13,075 bases of DNA from CAYVQU01 sp964453155 (GTDB taxonomy: Bacteria > Chloroflexota > Anaerolineae > Anaerolineales > UBA11858), in assembly GCA_964453155.1 (NCBI GenBank), contig CAYVQU010000154.1, positions 1 to 13,075 of the forward strand. Direction: 5' to 3'. The notes under the pieces were generated by a model. That model searched no databases. It saw only the letters and a program-made list of their open reading frames with translations, and had not been told where the DNA came from. Below are positions 1 through 6,008 of the stretch, piece by piece. Each line of letters starts with the position of its first letter. Position 1 is the stretch's first letter. A program made the position numbers and the translations under genes.

Positions 1-65
1 TGTTAATGTCCTTTTTGACACTTATTTGTCTACTTATTTCTGAACCATCCCGATTTTCATTATAC

Positions 66-1541
66 TTACTCCTTGGTACCCTGTGGGGCTGTTCCTCCTC
101 CCCGAAACGCCTCCCCCGGCCCATATGGAGCTAACCCTACCGTCACATACGGGTTAATGGCGGTATCCTGTTCCTGATGGGCAAACTGCCACATTTGGCC
201 GCACATTTCGCGTTTGATAACTTCATAGTCTGGATCAGCGGCCAGATTCTGCATTTCATGGGGATCAACCCGCAAATCATATAGTTCGTCGAAATCGAAC
301 CCATTGAAAGTGTATTTGAAATCCTGCGTTGTGACCGATCGTTGCGTATAGTATAACTCAACTCCATTGCACTGGGTGTGGATATCGTCGCGCCAGGACT
401 TGGGTTGATCTCCGCGTAAAAATGGGATCAGACTTGCTCCAGTGAAATATTGCTCAGTAGAAATTCCAGTCGCTTCCAAAAATGTCGGGGCGAAATCGGC
501 CAGTGAGACAAATTCAGCCACCTGGCGACCTGGATTTTTTACGCCCTCTGGCCAACGGATGATCGCCGGGATGTGGTACGCGCCCCGAAAACACGGAATT
601 CCTTTGGCAAACAGGCCATGCTCGCCGACATAATCCCCGTGATCGGCACAGTAGAGCACCAGGGTATTGTCCCGCTGCCCGGTTTGATCGAGGGCGGTCA
701 ATATTTGTCCACAAAGATCGTCGAGGTAGGTGCAGTAGGCCCAAAAATGACGAATGGCCTCCCGAACTTCGGTTTCAGTAAGTTGGCCAAAAATTTGGTT
801 CCGCAGCCGTTGATAAATTCGGGGTTTATCAATCATTTCATCAGAATAAGACTCTGGAAGCTGGATGTCTTCTAGATCATATAAATCCAAATAGCGTTGC
901 GGGACATCGTAGGGATCATGCGGTCCAATCAGACCCACATACAGGCACCAGGGCTGATCGCTATCCGAAACCGATTCCAGTACTTCGATAGCTTTGGCAA
1001 CCGCGGTTTCATCGTGTGCCTCGTCAGAATCAGGGGCTGTGCCGTAGACTTTGAAGGGTCCATACCCGGGGCGTTGAATTTCGCCAGTTTTGCGGGTCAC
1101 TTCATCATTGGAGGCTAAAGCCTCATAAAAATCCCAATGAACTCCATGATGGGTACCAGCCCCGCCGCTGACGAAATGTTCGGTCCAACCGCGATCCTGG
1201 GGCGATTCTTCCACGCTGACATGCCACTTCCCAGAAAAGTGGAGTTGATATCCGGCTGCAGCTAGATCTTCACTCCAGAGCTGGACACCATCCTTCAACC
1301 CGCGGCTGAGGGCCTGATCGTTGCAGATGTTATTCCAAACTCCGTGGCGAGATGGATACAGCCCGGTGAAAAACGTCGCCCGCGATGGACAGCAATGGGG
1401 TGAAGGGCAAAATGCTTCGGTGAAGGTAACGCCTTCGGCTGCAAGCTGGTCGATATTAGGCGTGATGGCGGGATGCCCAGGGAGCACGGTATCTCCCCGC
1501 TGGTGGTCGGTCATCATGATGAGAATGTTGGGTGGCTGCAT
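66..1541 (-). CDS. Sulfatase / alkaline-phosphatase superfamily hydrolase (type I sulfatase)
   Basis: A 491-residue type I sulfatase-fold enzyme, expected to hydrolyse a sulfate or phosphonate ester. The sulfatase signature CCPSRATFFTG starts at residue 50, so C50 is the likely formylglycine precursor. Other expected active-site residues are visible: D12 near the N-terminus, K105 and H107 in GKWH, H208 in GPHDP, D300-H301 in CADHGD and K313 in FAKG. Length fits the choline-sulfatase/phosphonate monoester hydrolase-like branch, but the substrate cannot be read. The frame is open upstream to 1637, and those extra 32 residues look hydrophobic. However, they translate a repeat-rich region, and AAGGAT lies 9 nt before the ATG at 1541, so I chose that start. 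The protein then has no signal peptide and is probably cytosolic. It diverges from cutA. No formylglycine-generating enzyme gene is present here. Confidence 0.9.
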   Translation of the reverse strand: MQPPNILIMMTDHQRGDTVLPGHPAITPNIDQLAAEGVTFTEAFCPSPHCCPSRATFFTGLYPSRHGVWNNICNDQALSRGLKDGVQLWSEDLAAAGYQLHFSGKWHVSVEESPQDRGWTEHFVSGGAGTHHGVHWDFYEALASNDEVTRKTGEIQRPGYGPFKVYGTAPDSDEAHDETAVAKAIEVLESVSDSDQPWCLYVGLIGPHDPYDVPQRYLDLYDLEDIQLPESYSDEMIDKPRIYQRLRNQIFGQLTETEVREAIRHFWAYCTYLDDLCGQILTALDQTGQRDNTLVLYCADHGDYVGEHGLFAKGIPCFRGAYHIPAIIRWPEGVKNPGRQVAEFVSLADFAPTFLEATGISTEQYFTGASLIPFLRGDQPKSWRDDIHTQCNGVELYYTQRSVTTQDFKYTFNGFDFDELYDLRVDPHEMQNLAADPDYEVIKREMCGQMWQFAHQEQDTAINPYVTVGLAPYGPGEAFRGGGTAPQGTKE

Positions 1542-1550
1542 TGGGTGATT

Positions 1551-1557
1551 ATCCTTT
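1551..1557 (-). promoter_or_regulatory. Shine-Dalgarno site fixing the sulfatase start
   Basis: On the minus strand this reads AAAGGAT, 9 nt before the ATG at 1541. No comparable site was seen before the longer open-frame start at 1637. It therefore argues against the apparent hydrophobic N-terminal extension. Confidence 0.6.
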
Positions 1558-1617
1558 GAAAGTTGTCTAACGCAAAGACGCGGCGTTGTAGAGATCCAAA
1601 AGTGGAACGCGAACGAT

Positions 1618-1691
1618 ACGAATAGGGCGAATAGCACAAATTCTTTGATGATTCTATTCGTGTCATTCGTTGCATTCGTCCCATTCGTGTT
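1618..1691. repeat. 9-bp periodic ATTCGT repeat cluster with opposed copies
   Basis: ATTCGT occurs four times with an exact 9-bp period, at 1656, 1665, 1674 and 1683. Just to the left the opposite orientation appears as ACGAAT at 1618 and GCGAAT at 1627, again 9 bp apart. CGAATAG (1628-1634) and CTATTCG (1654-1660) form a 7-bp inverted repeat joining the two sets. The cluster sits between the divergent sulfatase and cutA genes. It resembles dispersed short repeats I know from several bacterial phyla. A regulatory role is not shown. Confidence 0.7.
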
Positions 1692-1732
1692 TCTCTCTGC
1701 CCCTTTGCATCTCTTTGCTTTGTTTTTCAGTA

Positions 1733-1738
1733 TATACT
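1733..1738 (+). promoter_or_regulatory. Possible -10 element for cutA
   Basis: TATACT lies in an AT-rich stretch about 35 bp before the cutA start. I see no good -35 at the usual spacing, so this is a weak call. Confidence 0.3.
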
Positions 1739-1762
1739 AGAGTTAGCTGCAATACAATCTTT

Positions 1763-1770
1763 GGAGGTGG
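1763..1770 (+). promoter_or_regulatory. Shine-Dalgarno site deciding the cutA start
   Basis: GGAGGTGG abuts the first of two adjacent ATG codons. GGAGG is only 3 nt from the ATG at 1771 but 6 nt from the ATG at 1774, so the second ATG is the better start. Confidence 0.65.
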
Positions 1771-1773
1771 ATG

Positions 1774-2094
1774 ATGCACTTTTCTCATTTGGTGATTTAT
1801 ATTACGGTCCCAGCGCGGGAGGTGGGGGAGCAGCTTGCCAGTACCCTGGTCGAAAACAAGCTGGCCGCTTGTGTCAATATTGTCCCTGGCATTTCATCTA
1901 TGTATCAATGGCAAGGTCAGGTAGAGCAGGATGACGAATTGCTCCTGATGGTCAAAACCCGGACGGCATATTTTGATCGGCTAGCCACACTGGTCAAGAA
2001 AATCCATCCTTACGAGGTTCCCGAGATCATTGGCCTGCCAATTGTGGCCGGGTCAAATGAATACCTGGCCTGGATCGATGGGGAGACGAAATAG
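1774..2094 (+). CDS. cutA: CutA1 family divalent-cation tolerance protein
   Basis: A 106-residue protein, the usual length for CutA1, a very stable trimeric ferredoxin-like-fold protein linked to copper and divalent-cation tolerance. Its biochemical role is still unclear. Family landmarks are easy to see: LAACVNI (residues 30-36), MYQWQG (43-48), an acidic stretch ending in E55, LLMVKT leading to K61, and HPYEVPEI (78-85) before a final YLAWI. The start at 1774 is chosen over 1771 from the position of the GGAGG site. The gene stands alone: its neighbour on the left is on the other strand, and a palindromic repeat begins 6 bp after its stop. Start choice aside, the call is secure. Confidence 0.95.
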   Translation: MHFSHLVIYITVPAREVGEQLASTLVENKLAACVNIVPGISSMYQWQGQVEQDDELLLMVKTRTAYFDRLATLVKKIHPYEVPEIIGLPIVAGSNEYLAWIDGETK

Positions 2095-2100
2095 CTTTCC

Positions 2101-2205
2101 GAGTAGCCGCTTCACCCTTCGATACGCTTGACGTAAGTCTAAGAAATCTAGCATCCTGAGTAGTGCAGTGCACGTAGCATGTATCGAAGGGTGCGGCCGC
2201 TACTC
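2101..2205. repeat. Long imperfect inverted repeat inside repeat copy A
   Basis: The arms 2101-2125 and 2181-2205 match as inverted copies at 22 of 25 positions, with GAGTAG at the outer ends and CTTCGATAC at the inner ends. ATCCTGAGTAG near 2153-2163 is a second inverted match to CTACTCAGGAT at 2200-2210, so alternative folds are possible. It begins 6 bp after the cutA stop and could act as a 3' transcript-end structure, but no T-run follows. Confidence 0.75.
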
Positions 2206-2220
2206 AGGATGAAGCTTTCG
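2107..2220. repeat. Dispersed intergenic repeat, copy A (about 114 bp)
   Basis: This stretch aligns along its whole length, same orientation, with 10376-10490. Shared blocks include CTTCGATACGCTT, ATCCTGAGTAGTGCAG, GCGGCCGCTACTCAG and GAAGCTTT. The middle is more divergent but keeps short self-complementary pieces. It encodes no protein that I can see. A short non-autonomous mobile element or a REP-like palindromic unit is the likeliest reading. Confidence 0.75.
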
Positions 2221-2271
2221 GGAAATAAACTGTAGGGTATTAATTAGCGGTTGCGTCAAACCAGCTGACTA

Positions 2272-2300
2272 TTGATTTGGGAGTCGAGATTTGCTACACT
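2272..2300 (+). promoter_or_regulatory. Candidate sigma-70-type promoter for the DUF429 gene
   Basis: TTGATT (2272-2277) and TACACT (2295-2300) are separated by 17 bp. TGC directly before TACACT makes an extended -10. Each hexamer matches 4 of 6 consensus positions. Transcription would start near 2307, at the edge of the leader inverted repeat. Confidence 0.45.
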
Positions 2301-2304
2301 GAGC

Positions 2305-2379
2305 ATAGTGTGAAGGGAGCAGTGGGTGGTGAAAAATTACCCCACTACTATTCACTTCCCACTACCTACCGTTCACTAT
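2305..2379. repeat. Imperfect inverted repeat in the DUF429 leader
   Basis: 2305-2333 is a recognisable but gapped inverted copy of 2351-2379 (TTCAC, CCCACT, TTCAC and TAT blocks in the same order). CCCACTAC also occurs directly at 2341 and 2358, 17 bp apart. It lies between the candidate promoter and the ribosome binding site. TTCACTAT-type tracts like this are common as dispersed repeats, so function is uncertain. Confidence 0.55.
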
Positions 2380-2399
2380 CCACCCAAAAAGGATGACCT

Positions 2400-3167
2400 A
2401 TGTTATTCAACGACACCACCTTCATCGGCATCGACCCCACGGCGGGGAAAAAACCCATGGCATATGCGGCCCTGGATCAGGATTTGAGGCTGCTGGCTCT
2501 GGATGAGGGCGATCTAGATGAAATTGCCGCGTTTGTGGGGGGGCAGTCGGCGGCTTTTGTGGGAGTCAACAGTCCCCGGCGCTATAATCAGGGATTGATG
2601 AAATCTGAAACCGTGCGGGCCAATCTCTCGCCGGTGCCGCGGCCGGGCCGGTGGTTAGGGTATCGGGTGGCCGAATATCAACTCCGGCAGCGGAATATCC
2701 ACATCATGCGCACCTGCAGTGAGACGGGGAAATGTCCGGCCTGGGTGCAGGTGGGTTTCGATGTTTATCGGCGGCTGGAATCTTTAGGGTGTCGCGATTT
2801 TGGGGTGACCGAGGCTCCCTCCCAACTCCTGGAAGTTTATCCTCATGGGGCTTTCGCAGCCCTGTTGGGCCAGGTTCCTTTCCCAAAAACGAGTCTAGAG
2901 GGCCGTTTACAGCGCCAATTGATCCTGCATAATCAGGGTTTAGATATCCCCGATCCAATGCGTGTTTTCGAAGAGATCACTCGCTACCGGATTTTACAGG
3001 GTAAGCTATCTTTGGAGGGGCTTTACTCCCAGGATAAATTAGACGCGCTGGTGGCGGCCTTTACCGCCTGGATGGCAGCCACTCATCCAAAAGAAATTTC
3101 GATCCTGGGGCACCCCGATGAGGGGCAAGTCGTGCTGCCGGTACAGGAGTTACAAGCCAAATACTAG
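2400..3167 (+). CDS. DUF429 family protein, predicted RNase H-like nuclease fold
   Basis: A 255-residue cytosolic protein of the DUF429 type, which has an RNase H-like fold and is predicted, but as far as I know not well proven, to be a nuclease. Visible landmarks are FIGIDPTAGKKPMAYAALD (first acidic residue D12), EVYPHGAFAALLG (E145), then K163 and R169 in a KTSLEGRL segment, and DKLDALVAAFTAW near the C-terminus (D215). The second position, usually Asp in an IDxP-like motif, here reads VNSP (N57). This may weaken metal binding if my alignment is right. AAGGA at 2389-2393, 6 nt before the ATG, supports the start. The gene appears to have its own promoter and a structured leader. Neighbours do not suggest a substrate. 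Confidence 0.8.
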   Translation: MLFNDTTFIGIDPTAGKKPMAYAALDQDLRLLALDEGDLDEIAAFVGGQSAAFVGVNSPRRYNQGLMKSETVRANLSPVPRPGRWLGYRVAEYQLRQRNIHIMRTCSETGKCPAWVQVGFDVYRRLESLGCRDFGVTEAPSQLLEVYPHGAFAALLGQVPFPKTSLEGRLQRQLILHNQGLDIPDPMRVFEEITRYRILQGKLSLEGLYSQDKLDALVAAFTAWMAATHPKEISILGHPDEGQVVLPVQELQAKY

Positions 3168-3170
3168 GTG

Positions 3171-3217
3171 TGTGACGGTTTGGCGTTGAACAAGAACTTA
3201 CCGGTTTTACCGTCACA
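3171..3217. repeat. Stem-loop 1 of three: TGTGACGGT / ACCGTCACA
   Basis: A perfect 9-bp inverted repeat, arms 3171-3179 and 3209-3217 with a 29-nt loop. It begins 3 bp after the DUF429 stop codon. It could mark the transcript end, although no T-tract follows. Confidence 0.6.
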
Positions 3218-3221
3218 ACTC

Positions 3222-3276
3222 AGCAGTTTTAGGTTTGAACTCGAATTCTGTTTAAAGTCGTTTTCCGAAAACTGCT
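3222..3276. repeat. Stem-loop 2 of three: AGCAGTTTT / AAAACTGCT
   Basis: A perfect 9-bp inverted repeat, arms 3222-3230 and 3268-3276, with a 37-nt loop. It starts 5 bp after the first stem-loop ends. Confidence 0.55.
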
Positions 3277-3283
3277 AGCACAT

Positions 3284-3313
3284 GGGGAAATGACCAAACT
3301 TGCTCATTTCCCC
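3284..3313. repeat. Stem-loop 3 of three: GGGGAAATGA / TCATTTCCCC
   Basis: A perfect 10-bp inverted repeat with a 10-nt loop, the tightest of the three. It is followed by a C-rich stretch, not a T-run, so it is not a textbook intrinsic terminator. It lies 78 bp before the lipid-kinase gene. Confidence 0.65.
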
Positions 3314-3391
3314 CCGCTCCCTGTCACTTTTCCTCCCATTCCGTGTTTTCTGGTTTAGAATTAGACTACATTTTCTCAGGAGACACGCCCC

Positions 3392-4309
3392 ATGCAAAAA
3401 TATAAAACCAAAATCATTTTGAACCCCAACGCCAATATGGGCGGGGCCTGGCGGGTGGCCGCCGACTTACGTCCCATTGTAGAAGAGTACGGTGGTGCCG
3501 ACTGGGCCGGGACCGTTTACCCCAACCACGCCCTCGAACTCACCAAACAAGCCGCAGAAGAAGGTTACGATTTAGTCATCGCGGCTGGTGGGGATGGAAC
3601 TGCTCATGAAGTTGTCAACGGCCTAATGCAATTACCGCCGGAAAATCGTCCTAAAATGGGCGCCATCCCACTTGGTTCGGGGAATGACTTCGTGCATGCC
3701 TTGGGAGTAAGTGAAAGTGCCCCGGAAGCCTTGGGCCAGGTGTTGAACGGTACTCCCAAAATGATCGATATCGGCGTGGTTGAAGATGACCGCGGTCGCC
3801 GGGAATACGTCGATAATACCCTCGGTATCGGGTTTGATTCTATCGTTACCATTCGATCCCACACCTTACCGGTTTTGCGGGGGTTTGCGATGTATTTGGC
3901 GGCCGTAATCCAGACGATTTTTCTGAATCATGATCCCATTCGAATGCAAGTAACCACCGATCAAGAAACTTTGGACGAAAAATACCTGATGCTGGTCTTG
4001 TGCAACGGTCCTCGGGAGGGCGGCGGTTTTATCATCGCCCCCGAGGCCAAAAATGACGATGGCATCATCGACTATGCCGCAGTAAAAAATGTCTCCCGAG
4101 CCATGATGTTCCGCCTACTGCCCGAGTTCATGAAAGGGACCCATCCCCGCTTCAAGCAAATCCGCATGGGGCAATTACAGACCATGAAACTCGAAGCCGA
4201 CCGCCCGCTCTACATCCACATCGATGGCGAAGTCTTCTCCGGCTTTGGCACCGACGTTCGCAAACTTAAATTCGAACTCCTGCCCAACGCCCTCGAAGTA
4301 GTTGTCTAA
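3392..4309 (+). CDS. Diacylglycerol kinase-family lipid kinase (YegS/DgkB-like)
   Basis: A 305-residue protein with the DAGK catalytic fold, expected to phosphorylate a lipid hydroxyl (diacylglycerol, sphingoid base or similar) with ATP at the membrane face. Motifs run in the usual order: NPNAN near the N-terminus (residues 11-15), the nucleotide-binding GGDGT (66-70) followed by HEVVNG, and LGSGNDF (94-100). Near the C-terminus is a DGEV-type segment (IHIDGEVF), as in this family. Length is normal for the soluble bacterial members. AGGAGA at 3378-3383, 8 nt before the ATG, fixes the start. It may be co-transcribed with the XPB-N-domain gene 44 bp downstream, though a very stable hairpin lies between them. 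The exact lipid substrate cannot be told from sequence. Confidence 0.9.
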   Translation: MQKYKTKIILNPNANMGGAWRVAADLRPIVEEYGGADWAGTVYPNHALELTKQAAEEGYDLVIAAGGDGTAHEVVNGLMQLPPENRPKMGAIPLGSGNDFVHALGVSESAPEALGQVLNGTPKMIDIGVVEDDRGRREYVDNTLGIGFDSIVTIRSHTLPVLRGFAMYLAAVIQTIFLNHDPIRMQVTTDQETLDEKYLMLVLCNGPREGGGFIIAPEAKNDDGIIDYAAVKNVSRAMMFRLLPEFMKGTHPRFKQIRMGQLQTMKLEADRPLYIHIDGEVFSGFGTDVRKLKFELLPNALEVVV

Positions 4310-4312
4310 ATA

Positions 4313-4344
4313 TTTGCAGATGAAATACCTATTTCATCTGCAAA
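4313..4344. repeat. Perfect 15-bp inverted repeat with a 2-nt centre
   Basis: Arms 4313-4327 and 4330-4344 are perfectly complementary (TTTGCAGATGAAATA outwards). The hairpin starts 3 bp after the kinase stop and ends 9 nt before the next ATG, and it covers part of where a Shine-Dalgarno site would lie. No T-run follows. It could stabilise the upstream mRNA end or control translation of the downstream gene. Confidence 0.85.
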
Positions 4345-4353
4345 GTAATTTCC

Positions 4354-6000
4354 ATGCCCACCCTTTCACAAAGTTTGCTCGCCCATGATCTTGGCCATTT
4401 GCGCATTCTGGCTGAACATTGGGGCGTTGATATGGAGGCGCCCGATACTAAAACTGGGCTGCCGCTGCTGGTTCAGCAAATCCTGGATCGGGAATTAGTT
4501 ACCGAAATCGTGGCGGCCTTGCCTGAAATTGCAACTGCCGGGGTCGCGGCCTTACAAGCTGGCGACGGACGCTTGTCCTGGTCGCGGTTTAAGCGCCGGT
4601 TTGGGGAAATTCGCGAGATTGGACCGGGACGACGGGACCGTGAGCGTCCCGATCGAGAACCGATTTCAGCGGCCGAAGTACTCTGGTATCACGGTCTGAT
4701 TGCGCGGGCTTTTTTCGACACCGCGCGCGGCACTGAAGAATTTGCCTACGTTCCAACTGATCTTTTACCGCTAATCCCGCCGTTGACCCCACCGCCGGTT
4801 GCTGAAAAAATGCCGGATGGTCCCACCCATATATTAGGACGGGCCGCGACCGCGGCGGAACGCGGCCACCCGGTCTTGGCGACGGATCAGATATTGGACC
4901 ATGCCTGCACCTTGCTGGCCGCGCTGCGGATGGATATCGAGCCACCCCAGTTTGATCCCTACCCCCTGGAATTTGTGCATGCCCTGCTCGATCTGGCCGG
5001 TTTACTCGATCCGGTGGGGGTGCCCGACCCCAACAACGCCCGCACTTTTTTGGAAGCCGCCCGCGGTGAATCACTCCTGGAGTTGGTCCAAACCTGGCTG
5101 ACCAGTACCGACTGCAATGATTTACATCAAATCCCAGATTTAGAGGCGGAGGGCGAGTGGACCAACAACCCGCTCCAAACTCGCCGTTTTATCTTGCGAC
5201 TGATCCGTTCCCTGCCCAGCGGCACGTTTTGGAATTTATCGGCATTCGTGGCCGACATTCGCCAGCGTTACCCTGATTTTCAGCGGCCCGCGGGGGATTA
5301 TGACTCTTGGTTTATCAAGGATGCTGCTACCGGTGAGTTTCTACGCGGCTTCGAGAATTGGGACGCCGTCGATGGCGCGCTGATTCGTTATGTGATCACC
5401 GGTCCCCTACACTGGTTGGGCCTGACCGATTTAGCCGCGCCCGAAGAAGACAAATCCCCGACCGCATTCCGCCTGTCAAAATGGGCCGCCAAATTATTCC
5501 GGGGTACGCCACCACAAAATCTCCCCGCTGAAGATGCCAAAATCCACGTGCGCTCGGATGGGCGCTTGGGCGCGCCGATTTTGGCCCCTCGGGCCGTAAG
5601 GTATCAACTGGCCCGATTCTGCGAGTGGGAGACGGGAAATCCCCACGAATACCGCTATCGGGTCACCCCCAGTTCTTTAACCCGTGCTGGAGAGCAGAAC
5701 CTCCGCTCTAGCCATCTGCTGACCCTCCTGAAACGCTACGCCGATGCCATTCCACCCAATATTGTCACCGCCCTCGAACGTTGGGATCAAAATGGGATCG
5801 AAGCCCGCGTTCAAGATGTGACAATTCTACGCCTGGGATCCCCCCAAATTTTGCAAGCTTTGCGAGATTCACGCGCGGCGCGGTTTTTGGCCGAACCCTT
5901 GGGGCCGACCACGGTGATTGTCAAGCCCGGTGCGGGCGAAAAAGTGCTGGCAGTTTTGGCTGAAATGGGGTATCTGGGGGAAGTGGTCCGTGATCCGTGA
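4354..6000 (+). CDS. Helicase-associated protein with C-terminal XPB/Ssl2 N-terminal-like domain
   Basis: A 548-residue protein of a type I associate with Chloroflexota. The N-terminal half carries a conserved-looking segment around residues 72-99 (GRLSWSRFKRRFGEIREIGP) and a WYHGLIARAFFD stretch. Residues about 396-542 resemble the XPB/Ssl2 helicase N-terminal domain (Helicase_C_3 type): IHVRSDGRLGAPIL, a YRVTPSSLTRA segment, LPQN-like IPPNIV, and a final RAARFLAEPLGPTTVIV. There is no Walker A or DEAH motif anywhere, so this is not itself a helicase. It may act as a nucleic-acid-binding or helicase-partner protein. I see no Shine-Dalgarno site before the ATG. A stop codon in frame at 4321 and no other ATG before 4354 support this start. 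Function is unproven. Confidence 0.7.
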   Translation: MPTLSQSLLAHDLGHLRILAEHWGVDMEAPDTKTGLPLLVQQILDRELVTEIVAALPEIATAGVAALQAGDGRLSWSRFKRRFGEIREIGPGRRDRERPDREPISAAEVLWYHGLIARAFFDTARGTEEFAYVPTDLLPLIPPLTPPPVAEKMPDGPTHILGRAATAAERGHPVLATDQILDHACTLLAALRMDIEPPQFDPYPLEFVHALLDLAGLLDPVGVPDPNNARTFLEAARGESLLELVQTWLTSTDCNDLHQIPDLEAEGEWTNNPLQTRRFILRLIRSLPSGTFWNLSAFVADIRQRYPDFQRPAGDYDSWFIKDAATGEFLRGFENWDAVDGALIRYVITGPLHWLGLTDLAAPEEDKSPTAFRLSKWAAKLFRGTPPQNLPAEDAKIHVRSDGRLGAPILAPRAVRYQLARFCEWETGNPHEYRYRVTPSSLTRAGEQNLRSSHLLTLLKRYADAIPPNIVTALERWDQNGIEARVQDVTILRLGSPQILQALRDSRAARFLAEPLGPTTVIVKPGAGEKVLAVLAEMGYLGEVVRDP

Positions 6001-6008
6001 ATTTTTGG

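Larger units (their letters stand above)
2095..2399. other. Gene-free gap between cutA and the DUF429 gene
   Basis: This 305-bp gap holds repeat copy A (2107-2220), then AT-richer sequence with a candidate promoter (2272-2300), then an inverted repeat that would lie in the 5' leader (2305-2379), and finally the ribosome binding site AAGGA at 2389-2393. I see no small gene in it. Confidence 0.7.

Noticed and set aside
1542..1637. Hydrophobic N-terminal extension of the sulfatase that looks like a signal peptide
   Set aside because: It translates the short-repeat region, and a good Shine-Dalgarno site precedes the internal ATG at 1541 instead.
1656..1691. CRISPR array
   Set aside because: Units are 9 bp long with no spacers of normal length, and no cas gene is present.
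2107..2220. Complete insertion sequence
   Set aside because: No transposase open frame lies within or beside either repeat copy, so at most it is a non-autonomous element.
3284..3313. Intrinsic terminator
   Set aside because: The stem is good but is followed by C-rich sequence without a T-run, so I list it only as a stem-loop.
4589..5074. 161-residue open frame on the minus strand
   Set aside because: It lies wholly inside the XPB-N gene, is rich in Arg and Pro as antisense frames of such genes are, and matches no family I know.
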